Source: Sorghum bicolor
Lineage: Eukaryota; Streptophyta; Magnoliopsida; Poales; Poaceae
Length of the DNA stretch: 64,000 nt
Assembly (NCBI RefSeq): GCF_000003195.3
Contig: NC_012873.2
Coordinates: 44,634,061 to 44,698,060 of the forward strand
Direction of reading: 5' to 3'
The translations under genes and the position numbers were made by a program. Positions 1-12,100 of this stretch are shown piece after piece. How positions within the stretch are numbered: the stretch's first letter is position 1; each line of letters opens with the position of its first letter. The notes beneath the pieces were generated by a model. That model had not been told where the DNA came from. It worked only from the letters and a program-made list of their open reading frames with translations, and made no database searches.

Positions 1-13
1 TATTGTCCCCGAT

Positions 14-1503
14 TCAGTTACGAGGCTTAGTCTGGTGGTCTACCTTGCCTTTAAAATGTTTGCCTTTCTTTCTTACTGGGTGGCCCACAGGAAGAAACCG
101 ACGGTGGCTGATGTACATGACCTTTCGATATTTTTTCAAAAATATACTATCAAGGTCTTCGAAACAGTGTGTGCATGCATTGTATCCCTTGTTTGTCTGG
201 CCTAAAAGATTACTTAGAGCAGGCCAGTCATTGATTGTGACGAACAACAATGCTTGCAGGTCAAAGTGTTCCTATTTGTACTCGTCCCGCACGCATACAC
301 CTAGCTTGCTCCATAGAAAAAGAAGTTCCTCAACTAATGACCTCAGGTAGACATCAATGTCATTGCCAGGTTGCTTCGGCCCTTAGATGAGCACATGCAT
401 CATAATGAACTTTCACTTCATGCATAACCATGGAGGAAGGTTGTAGATGCATAGAGTGACTAGCCAAGTGCTATGACTGCCGCTCTACTCCCCAAAAGGA
501 TTAAAACCATCTGTACTTAAAGCAAACCTCAAGTTTCTAGCCTCATCTGCAAACTCTAGGAAATTCTCTGTCTATTGCTCTCCACTGGGCTCCATCAGCA
601 GGGTGCCTCAGCATATTGTTTACCTTACGGTCTTCTTTATGGCACCGCAACAACTTTGCATTGTCTTTATTTTTGAACAAACTTTTCGAACGAGGTGTTA
701 TAGGAGCATACCAGATGACCTTGGCAGGGATTTTCTTCCTGCTAGGACGTTCTTCACCCTCAACATTGCTAGAGTCATCTCGCCTGATCTTATACCGCGA
801 TGCTTTGTATATCGGACATGCATCCAAATTCTCATATTCCTCCCAACGGTATAGGATGCAGTCATTGGGACATGCGTGTATCTTCTGGATTTCTAATCCC
901 AAAGGGCAAACAACTTGTTTTGCTTCATATGTAGTGGTGGGCAATTTGTTTGCTCTCGTAAGCATCTTTTTCATGATCTTCAATAACTGCCCAAATGTCT
1001 TGTCAGATGTACCATTCTTTGCCTTCCATTGCAACAGTTCCAGTATTGTACCCAACTTTTTTGTCCATCTTCAGTGGTCGGATAAAGCAATTTCCTGTGA
1101 TCCTCTAGCATGCGCTTGAACTTGGCCTTCTCCTCCTCACTTTCACACTCTCTTTGTGCATCGCGAATGGCATCAACAAGAGCATCAACATCAGCTGCCA
1201 CGTCTTCTACCACTGCCGCCTTTTCTTCATCATCTGCCCCATTGCATCATCATCAAAGGCACCATACTGAGCAATAATATCGGTGTGGTCCAATTATTCA
1301 TCTTCTTCACCATCATCCATTACAACCACCCTTTCTCTGTGCTTCATCCAACAAATATATTTGGGTACGAAACCCGACTTGAATAGGTGCGTATGAAGAG
1401 TCTTTGAGCATGAATATTCCTTTAAATTCTTATAGACAGCGCATGGGCAACACATGAAACCATCCTGCTTGTTTGCCTCAGCCACACCTAAGAAATAGTG
1501 CAC
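14..1503 (-). pseudogene. TNP2-like CACTA transposase, broken
   Basis: Several minus-strand pieces read in order as a TNP2 transposase of CACTA elements, which cuts the transposon ends in the nucleus. The piece at 1503-1294 resembles the transposase-associated domain (CCPCAVYKN, then HLFKSGF and Y.CW..H). The piece at 1213-980 is an acidic linker. The piece at 1055-543 carries ACPNDCILYRWEEYENLDACP, the cysteine-rich core typical of the Transposase_21 family. The piece at 250-14 has TINDWPALSNLLGQ and GYNACTHC, from the same domain. Frame changes and gaps separate the pieces, and the C-terminal part is beyond the window, so this is a pseudogene. The family call is from motif recognition. Confidence 0.78.
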
Positions 1504-1963
1504 GCCAGCAATGAACTATTTGGAGTGGCGATTGATATTATACATCCAATTGTGTGACGACATCTATATTAATTATTACAACCATGCAGTTAGTTCCTCA
1601 TGTTATTGCACAACACGCATGACATCACATGATTGATTAATTCAAGCAAGCCTAACTACAACAAAGACAACCACAACTAGCAATAAAAAAGTAGAACTAA
1701 AATGCACTTAAGCAATATAATTAGTTCTCGTCCTATCCTAACTGCACATCCGCTGGATCAACATCGATGGACTTCTTCCGCTGGCTCACTGCCTCATCAC
1801 GTTTAGCGGCAACCTCCTGTGTAACAGAATTTTGTATGTGCTGAACGTACTCTTCCTCCTAGTACCAACCTTTACATCCACCGGTGCCCTCCCACTGCAA
1901 TTAGAACAAAGAATAAGGAATTTAAACAACATCATCAAGCAAAGTCGGTACAAATTAACCATA

Positions 1964-2167
1964 TTAATCAAATGCGGGGAAATAATAACTCACCGCACGG
2001 TCCGAACACTTGTAGAATATACGACCCTTGTTGATTCCCTCTTTTTTCACTCGGTACTCCTTCATAATCTTCTGCTTACACTTGCCGCAAGCAATGAGAG
2101 GAAGATCCGACCACAGACGCTTTGGATCCCGGTGATGAGAGATTGAGGACCCGGTCACGGTTGCCAT
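1964..2167 (-). pseudogene. GRF-type zinc-finger-like ORF within the CACTA element
   Basis: A 67-codon frame upstream of the transposase pieces has a C-x2-C pair (CGKC) followed by NKGRIFYKC, which is the layout of a GRF zinc finger (a small nucleic-acid-binding fold). Short GRF-like proteins are common beside plant transposon genes. No stop interrupts the domain, but the protein lacks other recognisable parts and may be one exon of a longer spliced transcript. Function is unknown; binding of nucleic acid is inferred from the fold only. Confidence 0.5.
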
Positions 2168-2869
2168 CTACTATATCCATACTCATTTCTTTAAACTATG
2201 CAAGATTTTATTTTATTTTTTGTCTATTCTCTATATTCATTTTTGCAAACTATTATAAACACAATATTTTTCTAAAGAAAAGAAATTAAAAAAGGCACTA
2301 ATAATAAAATTCTATACTTGTCTTGTTTTAACCATGAAAAATATAATGGATACTATCTAGAAATAAAAAAAATATCAAGTCAATTTGATGAACTCTATGC
2401 TCAAAATCTTTATACATGCTCAAACTAACAAGTCTAGCTAACAAGTCGATTTGATGAACCCTATTAATTAAATTCCTTTTATGATCTCAATTATATATAG
2501 AAGAAAGATTAAAAAGACACTACAATTCTTTAATTTATAGCAAACCATGAAATATTATATATATGATTACTAATTTAAGCTATGAATACTAATCTAAGCT
2601 ATGAATTCAAACTAACAAGTAAATTTTAGCTCAAAGTGATAGAGAAATCACAAGGACAAAAACAATATTAAAATGACATGGGAGGATGAAGCTAGTTACC
2701 TCTAAACATGAAGAGTCGATGACGGACTCGAAGAAGATCACCAATGGGCGCCTGAGACAAAGAACAAGCAAGAACAAGCAATGACAAGCAAGAAGAGAGG
2801 GAATAAAGCTCACTGAATTTTGAATAGGCTCGGTCTCGGAGAGGAAGAAGGGAGAAAGATATAACCCGT

Positions 2870-3196
2870 GCACCTTTAGTCTCGGCTATAAGTAAAAATA
2901 GGGACTAAAAAGAGACCATTTAGTCCTGGGGCAAGCCACCAACTGGGCCTAAAGCTTTAGTCCCGGCTGGTAGGACCAACCGGGACTAAAGTCCCCCATT
3001 TAGTCCCGGCCCGTAACATGGGCCGAGACTAAAGGGCCCCTGCCCGACAGCTCTGTGCAGTAGCCATTGGGCAGGACCCTTTAGTCCTGGGCCGTGTTAC
3101 GGGCCAGGACTTAAGGTGCCTTTAATCCCAGGGACCAAAATTGCCGAGACTATTGGCGATTTTGGCAATCGTCCAAAGGCCTCTTCTGTAATAGTG
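2870..3196 (-). repeat. CACTA subterminal repeat region
   Basis: The words TTTAGTCC, GGGACTAAA and their complements recur many times here in both directions (for example near 2918, 2950, 2985, 3000, 3080 and 3110). Clustered short repeats next to the terminus are the usual transposase-binding region of CACTA elements. The stretch 2170-2870 between this and the GRF-like ORF is AT-rich and shows nothing I recognise. Confidence 0.6.
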
Positions 3197-3517
3197 CTCC
3201 CATCTCTCCCAAGTGTTAATCATACAAGAGATTTTTGAGTTTCCTTCGTGATTGATCTTGGGAAATCCTAGGTGCATTTGAGATTGCATATTCTTATGGC
3301 ACTAGGTGGTGATTGCAATTGTGAATTTCTTATTACTCTTGGTGATTGCCATCACCTAGACAGTTGTGGATTTGTTGATTGGTGAGGAGATTTGGTAGTT
3401 GTGTCCACCTCCAATCAAGGTGATATTTATGAGGGGTTCTTGGGCCTTATTCCATGGCGGAGTGCCAAAAGGCACTGTAGTGGATTGCTCGTGTCCTTGA
3501 ACTACCTCAGTTGTGGG

Positions 3518-4514
3518 CAGTGGCGGTGCTCGACCAAAATTTTAGGTGGGGAGAATTGTAGACACATAACTAAAACACAATTACATTTTCAAGTGTTTTT
3601 AAAAAAAGACTTACAAATTGTTATCTAGAATGGTTATAAAAATTATTGGAGGACAAAATAAACAATCTTCTCAAACAGTTTTCCTTTTTTGTTCTAAAGA
3701 AACAACACACATGACAATCTTGCCTAGCAATCTCCTCGCATCCAACATCTATACTCTACACCTACACCACGGACCATTGGACATATGCACTCTGCCGTAT
3801 AGTGTTGTGCACTACTGCAGTTAGGCTAGTGACGAGGAGAGCCATCTTGTCAGGCTTCTTGTCTTGTTCGTTTGGCAAATAGTATTGTTGGTTGATTTGT
3901 TGTGAGAGAAAAGCACTGATGAATAACTGGTAGATTCGATCGATAAGCTCAAGCGAATAGGCTGGCAGCAAATTGCAGCAGTGTGTGAGGTTGCGGATCT
4001 CAGACTGCGTAGTCTCAGATAACCAGCAGGTGGCAAGGAAACACATTGTAGCTAGCGGCGGCTCGACGGTGGTCCCCTAACCTTGATATTGGGCTTGCTG
4101 ACTCAGGCATCGTTCGACCTTCTTCTCATCTAGACGCCTGTCACGCCGCGTCGTAGGGCTCGCCATCGCTGCTCACTACTCTACTAAGGAGATGCCAGGA
4201 GGGAGTAAGGCCTTATTTTGTTGGGGAAATAATGGCTACTGTAGCACTTTCGTTTGTATCCGATAGTTATTATCTAATTATAGACTAACTAGGCTCAAAA
4301 GATTTGTCTCGCAAATTACAGGCAAACTGTGTCATTAGTTGTTTTTTATCTATATTTAATGTTTTATACATATGTCTAAACATTCAAAGTGACGGAGAAT
4401 TTTAAAAAAATTTAGGAACTAAACAAGGCCTAAAAAGAAGAGGGTGAGCGTCCTCTGTGCTGGCGATAGATGGGGCAGCTGCCCCACTGTGCCGCATGGG
4501 GAGCTCCGCTTATG
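3518..4514. mobile_element. non-autonomous hAT element (CAGTGGCGG termini)
   Basis: The element starts CAGTGGCGGTGCTC and its other end, read on the opposite strand, starts CATAAGCGGAGCTC. It is flanked by GTTGTGGG (3510-3517) and CTTGTGGG (4515-4522), a 7-of-8 match to an 8-bp hAT target duplication. Removing it rejoins the surrounding LTR. No transposase frame is present. A GATAAGCTCAAGCG segment near 3940 resembles another MITE type also seen near 54440. Confidence 0.7.
4209..4430. mobile_element. Tourist-like MITE, copy A
   Basis: A 222-bp element begins GGCCTTATTTTG and ends AACTAAACAAGGCC, with a TAA on both sides (4206-4208 and 4431-4433). A 3-bp TAA duplication is typical of PIF/Harbinger-derived Tourist MITEs. 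It lies inside the hAT element at 3518-4514, so it inserted later. Relatives are at 53212, 58112, 58851 and 60533. Confidence 0.8.
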
Positions 4515-5005
4515 CTTGTGGGTAGGTTCTTGTGATGTCCATTTGTTGGGCTAGGTTTGTGAAACACCTATTAGCCGCCGAAGCACCAAGTGTTGGTCGA
4601 CACAACAGGGACTAGCGTGTCGCCAAGCAAGGGAACCTCGAGAGAAAAATCTTATGTCAATTGTTATTGGTATTGTCCCAGTGATTTTATTGGCAATCAT
4701 ATTATAATTGGTACATCCTCTATTCATCAGTATAATTATCACTCACCTCTTTACTTTCTTGCAAACTAGTTGTAACTAGTAGTTCCTAGTTGTAGTTAGT
4801 TGTAAGTTGTAGAGGGTAGTGACATAGCCATTGCTTGTGCCTAGAGATCATAGAAACTAGAATTGTTGGATAGATGACCTAAAACTCTTGTAGAGCTAGA
4901 ACAAAATTACTTTACACCTTTTAGTATATCAATTCTTTGCCCTAGTGCTTTGTAGATTTTTTAAATAGGCTATTCACCCTCCTCTAACCATATTAGAACC
5001 TTTCA

Positions 5006-5270
5006 TTGGGCCAATAATTTCATTTTTTAATAATTAGTGTAGAATAGTGTTTTCCTAAAATAGGGTGACCAAATTAAATAGATGTAGAATAAATTGTACT
5101 TTCGAGTTACAATTGTTGTTCATGAAGCTCTACTTGTCATTAATTTCTCTGTAATTACTGTTTTAATTTTTTGTGTAAAGATAGACTGAGAGTGGATGTA
5201 TTTGTCTCGAAGCGATAAGCGATATATGATTGGTGTCGACAAGTTTCTCACTTATGCCAAAGCCGGTGCT
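5006..5270. other. AT-rich stretch without a recognised feature
   Basis: No open frame, terminal repeat or conserved RNA is visible. It lies between the end of the Copia-type LTR and the G-rich promoter-like block of the gypsy element, and may hold the undetected start of the gypsy 5' LTR. Confidence 0.4.
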
Positions 5271-5390
5271 GGGAATGGGAGGAATGGGAATGGGAGGAAT
5301 GGGAATGTTGCTTTACATACCAATTCCGTTCAATTTAGAATTTGAGTCCTAGTCGTGTCTGGTTGTAATTCTTTTGAACAAGGTATAAAT
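5271..5390 (+). promoter_or_regulatory. LTR promoter region: G-rich block and TATA box
   Basis: GGGAAT/GGGAGGAAT units repeat at 5271-5303, giving five GGG runs with short spacers. About 80 bp downstream is TATAAAT at 5384-5390, which would place a start site near 5415 and upstream of gag. The assignment to the gypsy 5' LTR is inferred from position. Confidence 0.45.
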
Positions 5391-5726
5391 GTAGACCATA
5401 AAGCAATGTAATGAATATACACAATCAATCAAGCACAAGTTTTTACATCTATTCCAGCATCTACTTTTTCGACGACTTCGTCAATTTGCATATTTTCCTT
5501 TTACTACGAGTTCTTTGGAATTCTTCGAGTCAACCTCGGTGAGTTCTCGAGTTCCGCGTGAATACCTCTTGGCCGTGACATCCGGGCGCATCGCTGTTGT
5601 CGGGACCAAAGTATTCGAGTTATCACCTTTGTCGATTGTAAGGTCAAATCGGCTCGCACGCCTTAACGTTGAATCGGGTATTAGCCCTTTGTGTTTGCAG
5701 ATCTACTTTTGCATCAACACATCTTT

Positions 5727-5745
5727 TGGCACGCCTGGTGGGACC
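5727..5745 (+). other. primer-binding-site-like sequence of the gypsy element
   Basis: TTGGCACGCCTGGTGGGAC sits between the LTR-like region and the gag start. The TGGC.CGCC..GTGGG pattern resembles primer sites of plant gypsy elements. The cognate tRNA was not identified. Confidence 0.45.
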
Positions 5746-5768
5746 TGAGGTTCAACATCAAGATCAAC

Positions 5769-8524
5769 ATGTCGAACACCGATTTTGACTTGGAGAACGT
5801 CATCCCCGTGACAGAAGCCAATCTCAGAGACGAACAGAAGCAAGATATGGCAAAAACTATGGAGGATTACAAGCAGCTATGCTTAAAATCTTTCAGTATC
5901 ATCAGGAGTGGCGAGGTGATCCAAAAGGAAGCATTGCCGATGCCTCGGCAAATCACTTTTGAAGCCAATCCTGGAAAACTACAAGAGATGGTTGACAGTG
6001 CTATTAATCGTGCCCTAATCAATCAATCTAGTGTGCTGTCCAATACAGTCTTCAATGTTGTGGCTAGAACTTTCAAAGAAGGACAAGTACCGCCATCTTA
6101 TGTGGGCCCAGCCTATCATCAGCCAGGGGCATCATCGGTTACGGCTCCATCGGCTACTACGGCCGTTGCGGGTACAGAAGTTACTTCTCCTCCAAGCACA
6201 TTAGGGATAACTAATGCGCAATCTACACCGATGACGACCAATCCATCAACATCAGAGGGACAAATCAAACTTGCTACAGATTTATTGGCATCAGCGATGT
6301 CAGGGTCTGTCCCTCCCAATTGGTGGGGATATGGTATGCCTCCAGAGTTCATGGCAAACAGCTCTGGGACGTCTCAAGCGACTAACATGACAGGCAAGGC
6401 TCTTATGACATCGGCACCCCTAGGCTTGCCGATGACTCAGAAACCCTAGTATTCTACAACTACTACTGTAAGACCTTTTACTGGGAATTCTCAAGTGCCA
6501 ACGTTCCAGATGCCTAACGCATCGGCAGACCCAATGCCGACGTAGCAAAGGTTTACAACACAGCCAGGGTATGTCAATTCAATGATGATACCCAATTATC
6601 AGCCATCGGCAGGGCCTACGCCAATGAATGTTAATAATGGATGGACAGGGCAGTTTGTTTTTCCACAGATGCCTCAGCAGAATCATCAGGCTTTGGGATT
6701 TCAGCAGGGACCGATGCAACCTAGATTTCAGAATCAAGGGTTGATCAACCAGCCGATGAATCTTGGCCAGCAAACTGGCGGTCAACAGGCGGTGACTAGT
6801 CCCGTGTTCCCTAGAGATCGTGCACCGCAGAGACACGTGGAAGCTTATCAGCAAATGCCAGATCCACAACTAGTTCATCGGCAGGATGCCGATGCTTATT
6901 GGGCTGATAAGATAGCTGAGGTGATGAGAGACCAATTTGGGATAAAACCCAAAGTCAACACTTACTCTTATTGGACACCGTATCCTCCCGCATATGACTT
7001 AATTCCGCTTCCAAATTGGTACAAGGTGCCAGATTTCACTAAGTTTTCTGGACAAGATGACACGTCAACCATGGAGCACGTTAACAGGTTCATCATCCAG
7101 TGTGGAGAAGCTGCTAACAGAGATGAATTAAGGGTTTGTTTATTCTTGTCATCTTTGTCTGGATCGGCCTTTACTTGGTTTATTTCATTACCTCCGAACT
7201 CAGTGATTACTTGGGCCGATCTAGAAAAACAGTTCCACAAGTACTTCTTTTCGGGAGTACATGAGAAGAAGATTACCGATTTAGTCAGGCTAAGGCAGCG
7301 CAATGATGAATCGGTTGAAAGCTTCATGGAAAGGTTGCGAGAGGTTAAGAATAAATGCTATAGTCTGGTTCTAGATGATCGGCAGCTAGCCAATTTGGCT
7401 TTCCAGGGACTGTTGCCGCATATCAGAGACAAGTATGCTTCTCAGGAGTTTGAGAGTCTGAGCCATTTAGTGCAGAGGATTTCGGACCAAGTATCAAAGC
7501 TTTTGAACCTAAGAGAGCATGGAACAAAAAGGTGTCATTTGTCGATGAGGCAACAAGCTCAGACTCTGATGAAGAACCAGTCATCGGCTTGGCAGAATGG
7601 GTAAAGAATAAGAAGCCGATGTCTTGCCCTTTTGGGCATAAGGAACCAGAGAAGTTTGCATTTGATATCACCAAAGCCGATAGGATATTTGACTTTCTGC
7701 TTCAGGAAGGCCAGATTAAGTTGTCACCCAATCATGTGATTCCATCGGCAGAGGAATTAAAGAAGATTAAATATTGCAAGTGGCACAATGCAACGTCTCA
7801 TAGTACAAATGAGTGCAAGGTTTTCAGGCAACAGCTACAATCAGCTATAGAGTATGGGAGAATTAAATTTAATAGCTCCAAAGCTCAAAAGTCGATGAAG
7901 ATCGACCAACATCCTTTCCCTACAAATATATTGGATGCTAAGGGGAAGACCAAAGTATTGACTTCTGAAGCAGCTGAAAGAAGTGCATCGGTGGATCCTC
8001 AGCACCAGATTACTACCGATGATGCTAAAGGAAAGGGTTTGATCCAGGAAGGGACCAGCTCAGGAAGGCCTCCCCGGTCTGGTATTGTGATCACTCATAG
8101 AAGGCATCAGGAAACCTGGCAGCAGCGTGAAGATCGGTATCGGCGCCAACAGGAGGATCGTCGTCGGGAAGAGGAAAGACACCGACAGGAGTGGAATCGG
8201 CATAAAGATCACTGGAACTGCTCGTTCTTCATTCATTGTTGGGAACAAAACATCAAGTTACCAATCGTTAGAGACTGCCCTGAGTGCAATAGCTATAATT
8301 GTTATGATAGACCAAATCAGCAGTATCAGAACAATGACCGGCGTTTTGATTGGCCGATTAGAGGAAGAGCCTCAGTTCATGATCGGCTGGGGGGCAGACT
8401 CAGTGTGTATGATAGATTTGGTGAGCGTGTTGAGTATTTTCCCAGAAACCAAGAGGAGCTTGAGGAGATGGCGGATGCGCGGGTTCCCGATGAGTTCATA
8501 TTTTGTATTTTGCTGAGATGCTAA
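5769..8524 (+). pseudogene. gypsy gag, with stops and a frameshift
   Basis: The structural gag protein packages retrotransposon RNA in cytoplasmic particles. I start it at ATG 5769, 24 bases after the primer-site-like sequence. A Pro/Thr/Gln-rich N-terminal part runs to about 6900. A Retrotrans_gag domain follows (7000-7480: FLSSLSGSAFTWF, W..LEKQFHKYF). A zinc-binding motif follows near 7770 (YCKWHNATSHSTNEC), then an Arg/Glu/Gln-rich tail (8090-8210). Breaks are TAG at 6447-6449, TAG at 6543-6545 and a one-base frame change in 7480-7530. The two TAG codons stand where glutamine would fit, as expected from C-to-T decay. Confidence 0.8.
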
Positions 8525-8735
8525 TACTTAACGGGTAGAGTCAAGGAAAAATCGTCGTCAGTCGGTTAGACAGCCACAACTTCCTCCATGGTGTCCAGAG
8601 GGATTAACCAGGACATAGAAAAGAAGGCTGTAGCGGGAACGACGAGAAGAGTTGAGTAGAGAGGATAATTCTGCTTAATCTGGAGATCAGCAGCGGCCAG
8701 ATCCTAAAAGAAAAGGGCCATCGGCAGATGTTAAT

Positions 8736-9126
8736 ATGGTGTTTATGTTGCCGATGGAATTCCTTGCGCCTTTCAGTGATGATAAGGAGGCGAATTTTCC
8801 CGACCAAATAGCTCAGTTGGCTCTGGATCCGATGACGGCTATCTTTGAAAAGGCCACTGATAATGAGAGACAACATCTTAAAGCTTTGTTTGTCAAAGGT
8901 AGGGTTGATGGGCAGCCGATGACCAAGATACTTGTTGATGGTGGGGCTGCTATCAATATTATGCCATATGCAGTCTATTGGAAGCTTGACAAAGGAGACC
9001 ACGATTTGACCAAGACCGATATGATGCTAAAAGATTTTGAAGGGAATGTGTCTCCAGTCAAAGGAGCCATATGTGTTAAGTTGACCATCGGCAGCAAAAC
9101 CTTGCCGACAACTTTCTTCGTCATCA
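8736..9126 (+). pseudogene. gypsy protease domain, first part
   Basis: This frame carries the retropepsin-like site KILVDGGAAINIMP near 8925-8965. The usual D-S/T-G triad reads D-G-G, a form also seen in other plant gypsy copies. An aspartic protease of this kind cuts the gag-pol polyprotein. The frame is cut at 9126 by the hAT element; its continuation resumes at 13053, where a TAG stop is visible near 13136. The link from gag (8525-8735) is broken by several stops. Confidence 0.72.
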
Positions 9127-9134
9127 GTGGAAAG
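9127..9134. repeat. 8-bp target duplication, left copy
   Basis: GTGGAAAG here is repeated exactly at 13045-13052 on the far side of the Ac-like hAT, which fixes both element boundaries to the base. Confidence 0.93.
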
Positions 9135-12100
9135 TAAGGATGAAAACGGAACGGAAATATCCCGAACCGAACCGCACCGTTTTCTAAATTTGACCCGATC
9201 GAATTCGTATTGTCGGACAAAATACGGAATATTAAATTCAAAATCGAAATACGGAATACTAAATTCGAAATCAGAACGAATTCGGTTTAGGCTTTTTTTC
9301 GACCGATTTCTACTTTTCTACTTATATTCGGAGTGTACCATTTTATTAATTCGGTTTGAACCGAATTTAGTCCAGTATGCAAAGCACAAATTAGTAGCCC
9401 ACTATGGCCCAGCCCAATAACATGTTGACAACCCTAGACTGAGCCAATGCCTCCTGACTCCTCGAGTCCTCCCCGTATGCTCCGTTGCTCCCCTCCCTAT
9501 CGGATTCCTGGCGGCTGGCGGCGCCCCTTGCCCTCGCAAACGCAACTCGGTGAAGTCGAGAACCAGCGCCTCCAGTGGTCCAGCCTCCAGCGGCGCCGGC
9601 TCCAAGGTCGCCGGCTCACCCCGCCTCCTCTCATCCTCTCCAGTCTCCAGTCTCCACCCGTCCCCGATCCCAGCAAGGCAGCGGCGCAGCACGACAGCAC
9701 TGCCCCCAGGCCCCAGCCCATCGATGGCGCCCGCTGGAGGAGGTGTCTCTGCTCCTGGAACAAAGGGCAAGGGCAAGAACAAGACCAAGAGCGTGCGCCA
9801 CCTTCTTGCCCCGCCAGGTAAAGGTAATTACCTATGTTATGTATTAGCCTGTGTTTCATTTGGTAGATGTATAAGACTAACTGGTGGTATAGGTTAATAA
9901 CAGATGTATTAGCCTATGTAATTGCCACAATCTTAATAGGTGCATAGGTTATGCATTACTCTGTACATAGAAAAGTAGGGGACCATGTTTCTTGTGCATA
10001 TCTGGATGCATTTTATAGGAATAGGAACATTGAAACTATGGAAGAATGGGAAAGCTCTGTACGAGCTTTAACCTACTGATGAATGGGAAAGCTTTAACCT
10101 CATTTTTTAACCTAGAACTTAATATATTTTCTTTTTACAATCTGAAATTTTCATTTCACTCTTGGCAGGATCAAGGGGCAAAAGGTCTGCATCTCAAAGT
10201 ATTACTTCTACTGGAACTTGTGAAAGTCCAACTACAGAAGCATCAGTAGCAGCTTCAGTGTCAGTGATTGGTTCCTATGCACCAAATGTTGAAACCAGTT
10301 GCACTGGCAGTGGCGCTGGACCCGCTTGTGCACCAGCAACAACCGCAACTCCATGTACCACAACGCTAATTAATGTTGACAATGATGACCCAGAGGATGA
10401 AGAGGAGGCTCACCTTTCTGGCAAGAGGTACAAGAAATGCACATCGTGGGTCTGGAATTATTTCAGCAAGAAAAAAGAGTATGTAGTGGTGGAAGGAAAG
10501 CAAATTCAGGAGATTTGGGGATACTTCAATTTCTCTAGGTGTGATCAGAAGTACAGAGCCGAGGGCGTCTGTGGGACGACTGCATTCAAGAACCATTTGA
10601 AGTCAAAACATAGTGTTGTGAAGGGACAACAGCAACTTAATGTTGGTAAGAACCCTGGTTCTTTAATCGCTCATGTTCAGCCTTTCAAATATGACCAAGA
10701 AGTTAGCTCGAAGAAACTGAATTTGGCAATAGTCATGCATGAATATCCTTTCAATATAGTTGAGCATGAGTATCTTGTTGATTTCATAAAATCTCTCCGT
10801 CCTAGCTTTCCAATAAGATCCCGTGTCACTGTTAGAAAAGAAATAATGGACACATAACTTAAAGAAAAGGAAATTCTTTATGCACACTTGAAAACTTTAA
10901 AGTGTCGCTTTAGTGCAACAATGGATTTGTGGACCTCATGCCAAAACAAAGGATACATGTGTGTTACAATTCATTGGATAGATGATAATTGGCATATGCA
11001 AAAGAGAATTATTGGTTTCTTCAATGTAAAAGGTAGGCATGCTGGTGCAAAGTTGTCAGAGACATTCACAGAAGTTATGGTGAAATGGTACATTGAAAAT
11101 AGACTGTTTGCTTTGACTTTGGATAATGCTAGTTCAAATGAAGTGGCTGTCAATGATATAATTTCAGATCTGAAAGAGAATGGTAATGGTTCCTTAGTGT
11201 GTGATGGGATGTTTTTTCATGTTAGATGTGCCTGCCATATTCTCAATTTGGTTGCTAGAGATGGGTTGAAAGTCATTTCAGGAACACTTAGCAAGGTCAA
11301 ATCACTTGTACTAGCTGTGAAAGGGTCTCCATTGCAGTGGGAAGAGCTTATGAAGTGTGCCACCGAAGCTGGGTTGGATACAAAGAGGGGTATTCAAATG
11401 GATGTTTCAACAAGGTGGAATTCCACCTATCTAATGCTAAGAGATGCCTTGTACTACAAGGATGCATTTATTAGGCTGAAGTCTTCAAATCGACGTAGGT
11501 ATGCCAATATTTCTCCATCTTCTGATGAATGGGACAATGCATTGACAATTTATGGTTGCTTGAAGAAATTTTATGATCTCACTGAAATTCTCTCTGGCAC
11601 TTCATATCCTACTGCAAACTTATTTTATAGAGGTTTTTGTGATATAAAGCTCTTGCTTGATGACTGGTGCTTTAGTGAAGATGCTACAATTAGAGAAATG
11701 GCAGTTGCTATGAGTACAAAATTTGAGAAATATTGGGAGCAGTCCAATATTGCTCTAGCTGTGGCCTGTTTTCTTGACCCTAGGTACAAGAAAAGGCTCA
11801 TAGAGTACTACATGAAGAAGTTCCATGGGGTTCGTTATGAAGCTGAACTTGATGAGTTTGTTAGTGTGGTAAAGAAACTCTACCACTTTTATGTTATTAG
11901 TTCTGCTCCTGCATCATCAAAGACACCTAGTGAAGTGGCTGCACCTGCACCTAGTAACCTATCTGATATATTAATGGCAAATATAGACCATGACCTAGAA
12001 GAATTCTTATATGATGAGAGTGAACATGCTGTGGCTGAGTCAAATGATTTGGAGAGGTATATGTTGGAACCACTATTGAAGATTGCTGGTGAGTTTGACA

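Larger units (their letters stand above)
1..3196 (-). mobile_element. CACTA (En/Spm) transposon, 5' portion
   Basis: The right edge of this element is TAGTG at 3192-3196, the reverse complement of the CACTA terminus, so the element reads leftwards and runs off the left end of the window. Inside the edge lie repeated GGGACTAAA subterminal words, then a GRF-like small ORF, then TNP2-type transposase remnants. The three bases outside the edge (CTC, 3197-3199) would be one copy of the 3-bp target duplication; the other copy lies outside the window. Outside the edge the sequence continues as a Copia-type LTR, so the CACTA probably inserted into that LTR. Confidence 0.8.
3200..5005 (+). mobile_element. 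Copia-type LTR fragment, split by a hAT insertion
   Basis: The pieces 3200-3517 and 4515-5005 read as one LTR. The right piece ends in the pattern TATTCACCC...AGAACCTTTCA that closes many grass Copia LTRs. No tRNA-Met primer site follows 5005, so this is a solo or truncated LTR. The left end is lost under the CACTA element. Family assignment is from memory of grass LTRs and should be tested by alignment. Confidence 0.5.

Noticed and set aside
3392..3824. Short plus-strand frames
   Set aside because: They cross the LTR/hAT junction and have no domain.
9402..9897. Five overlapping frames in GC-rich DNA
   Set aside because: Only the frame joined to the first exon of the hAT transposase (ATG 9724) fits splicing; the others are composition artefacts.
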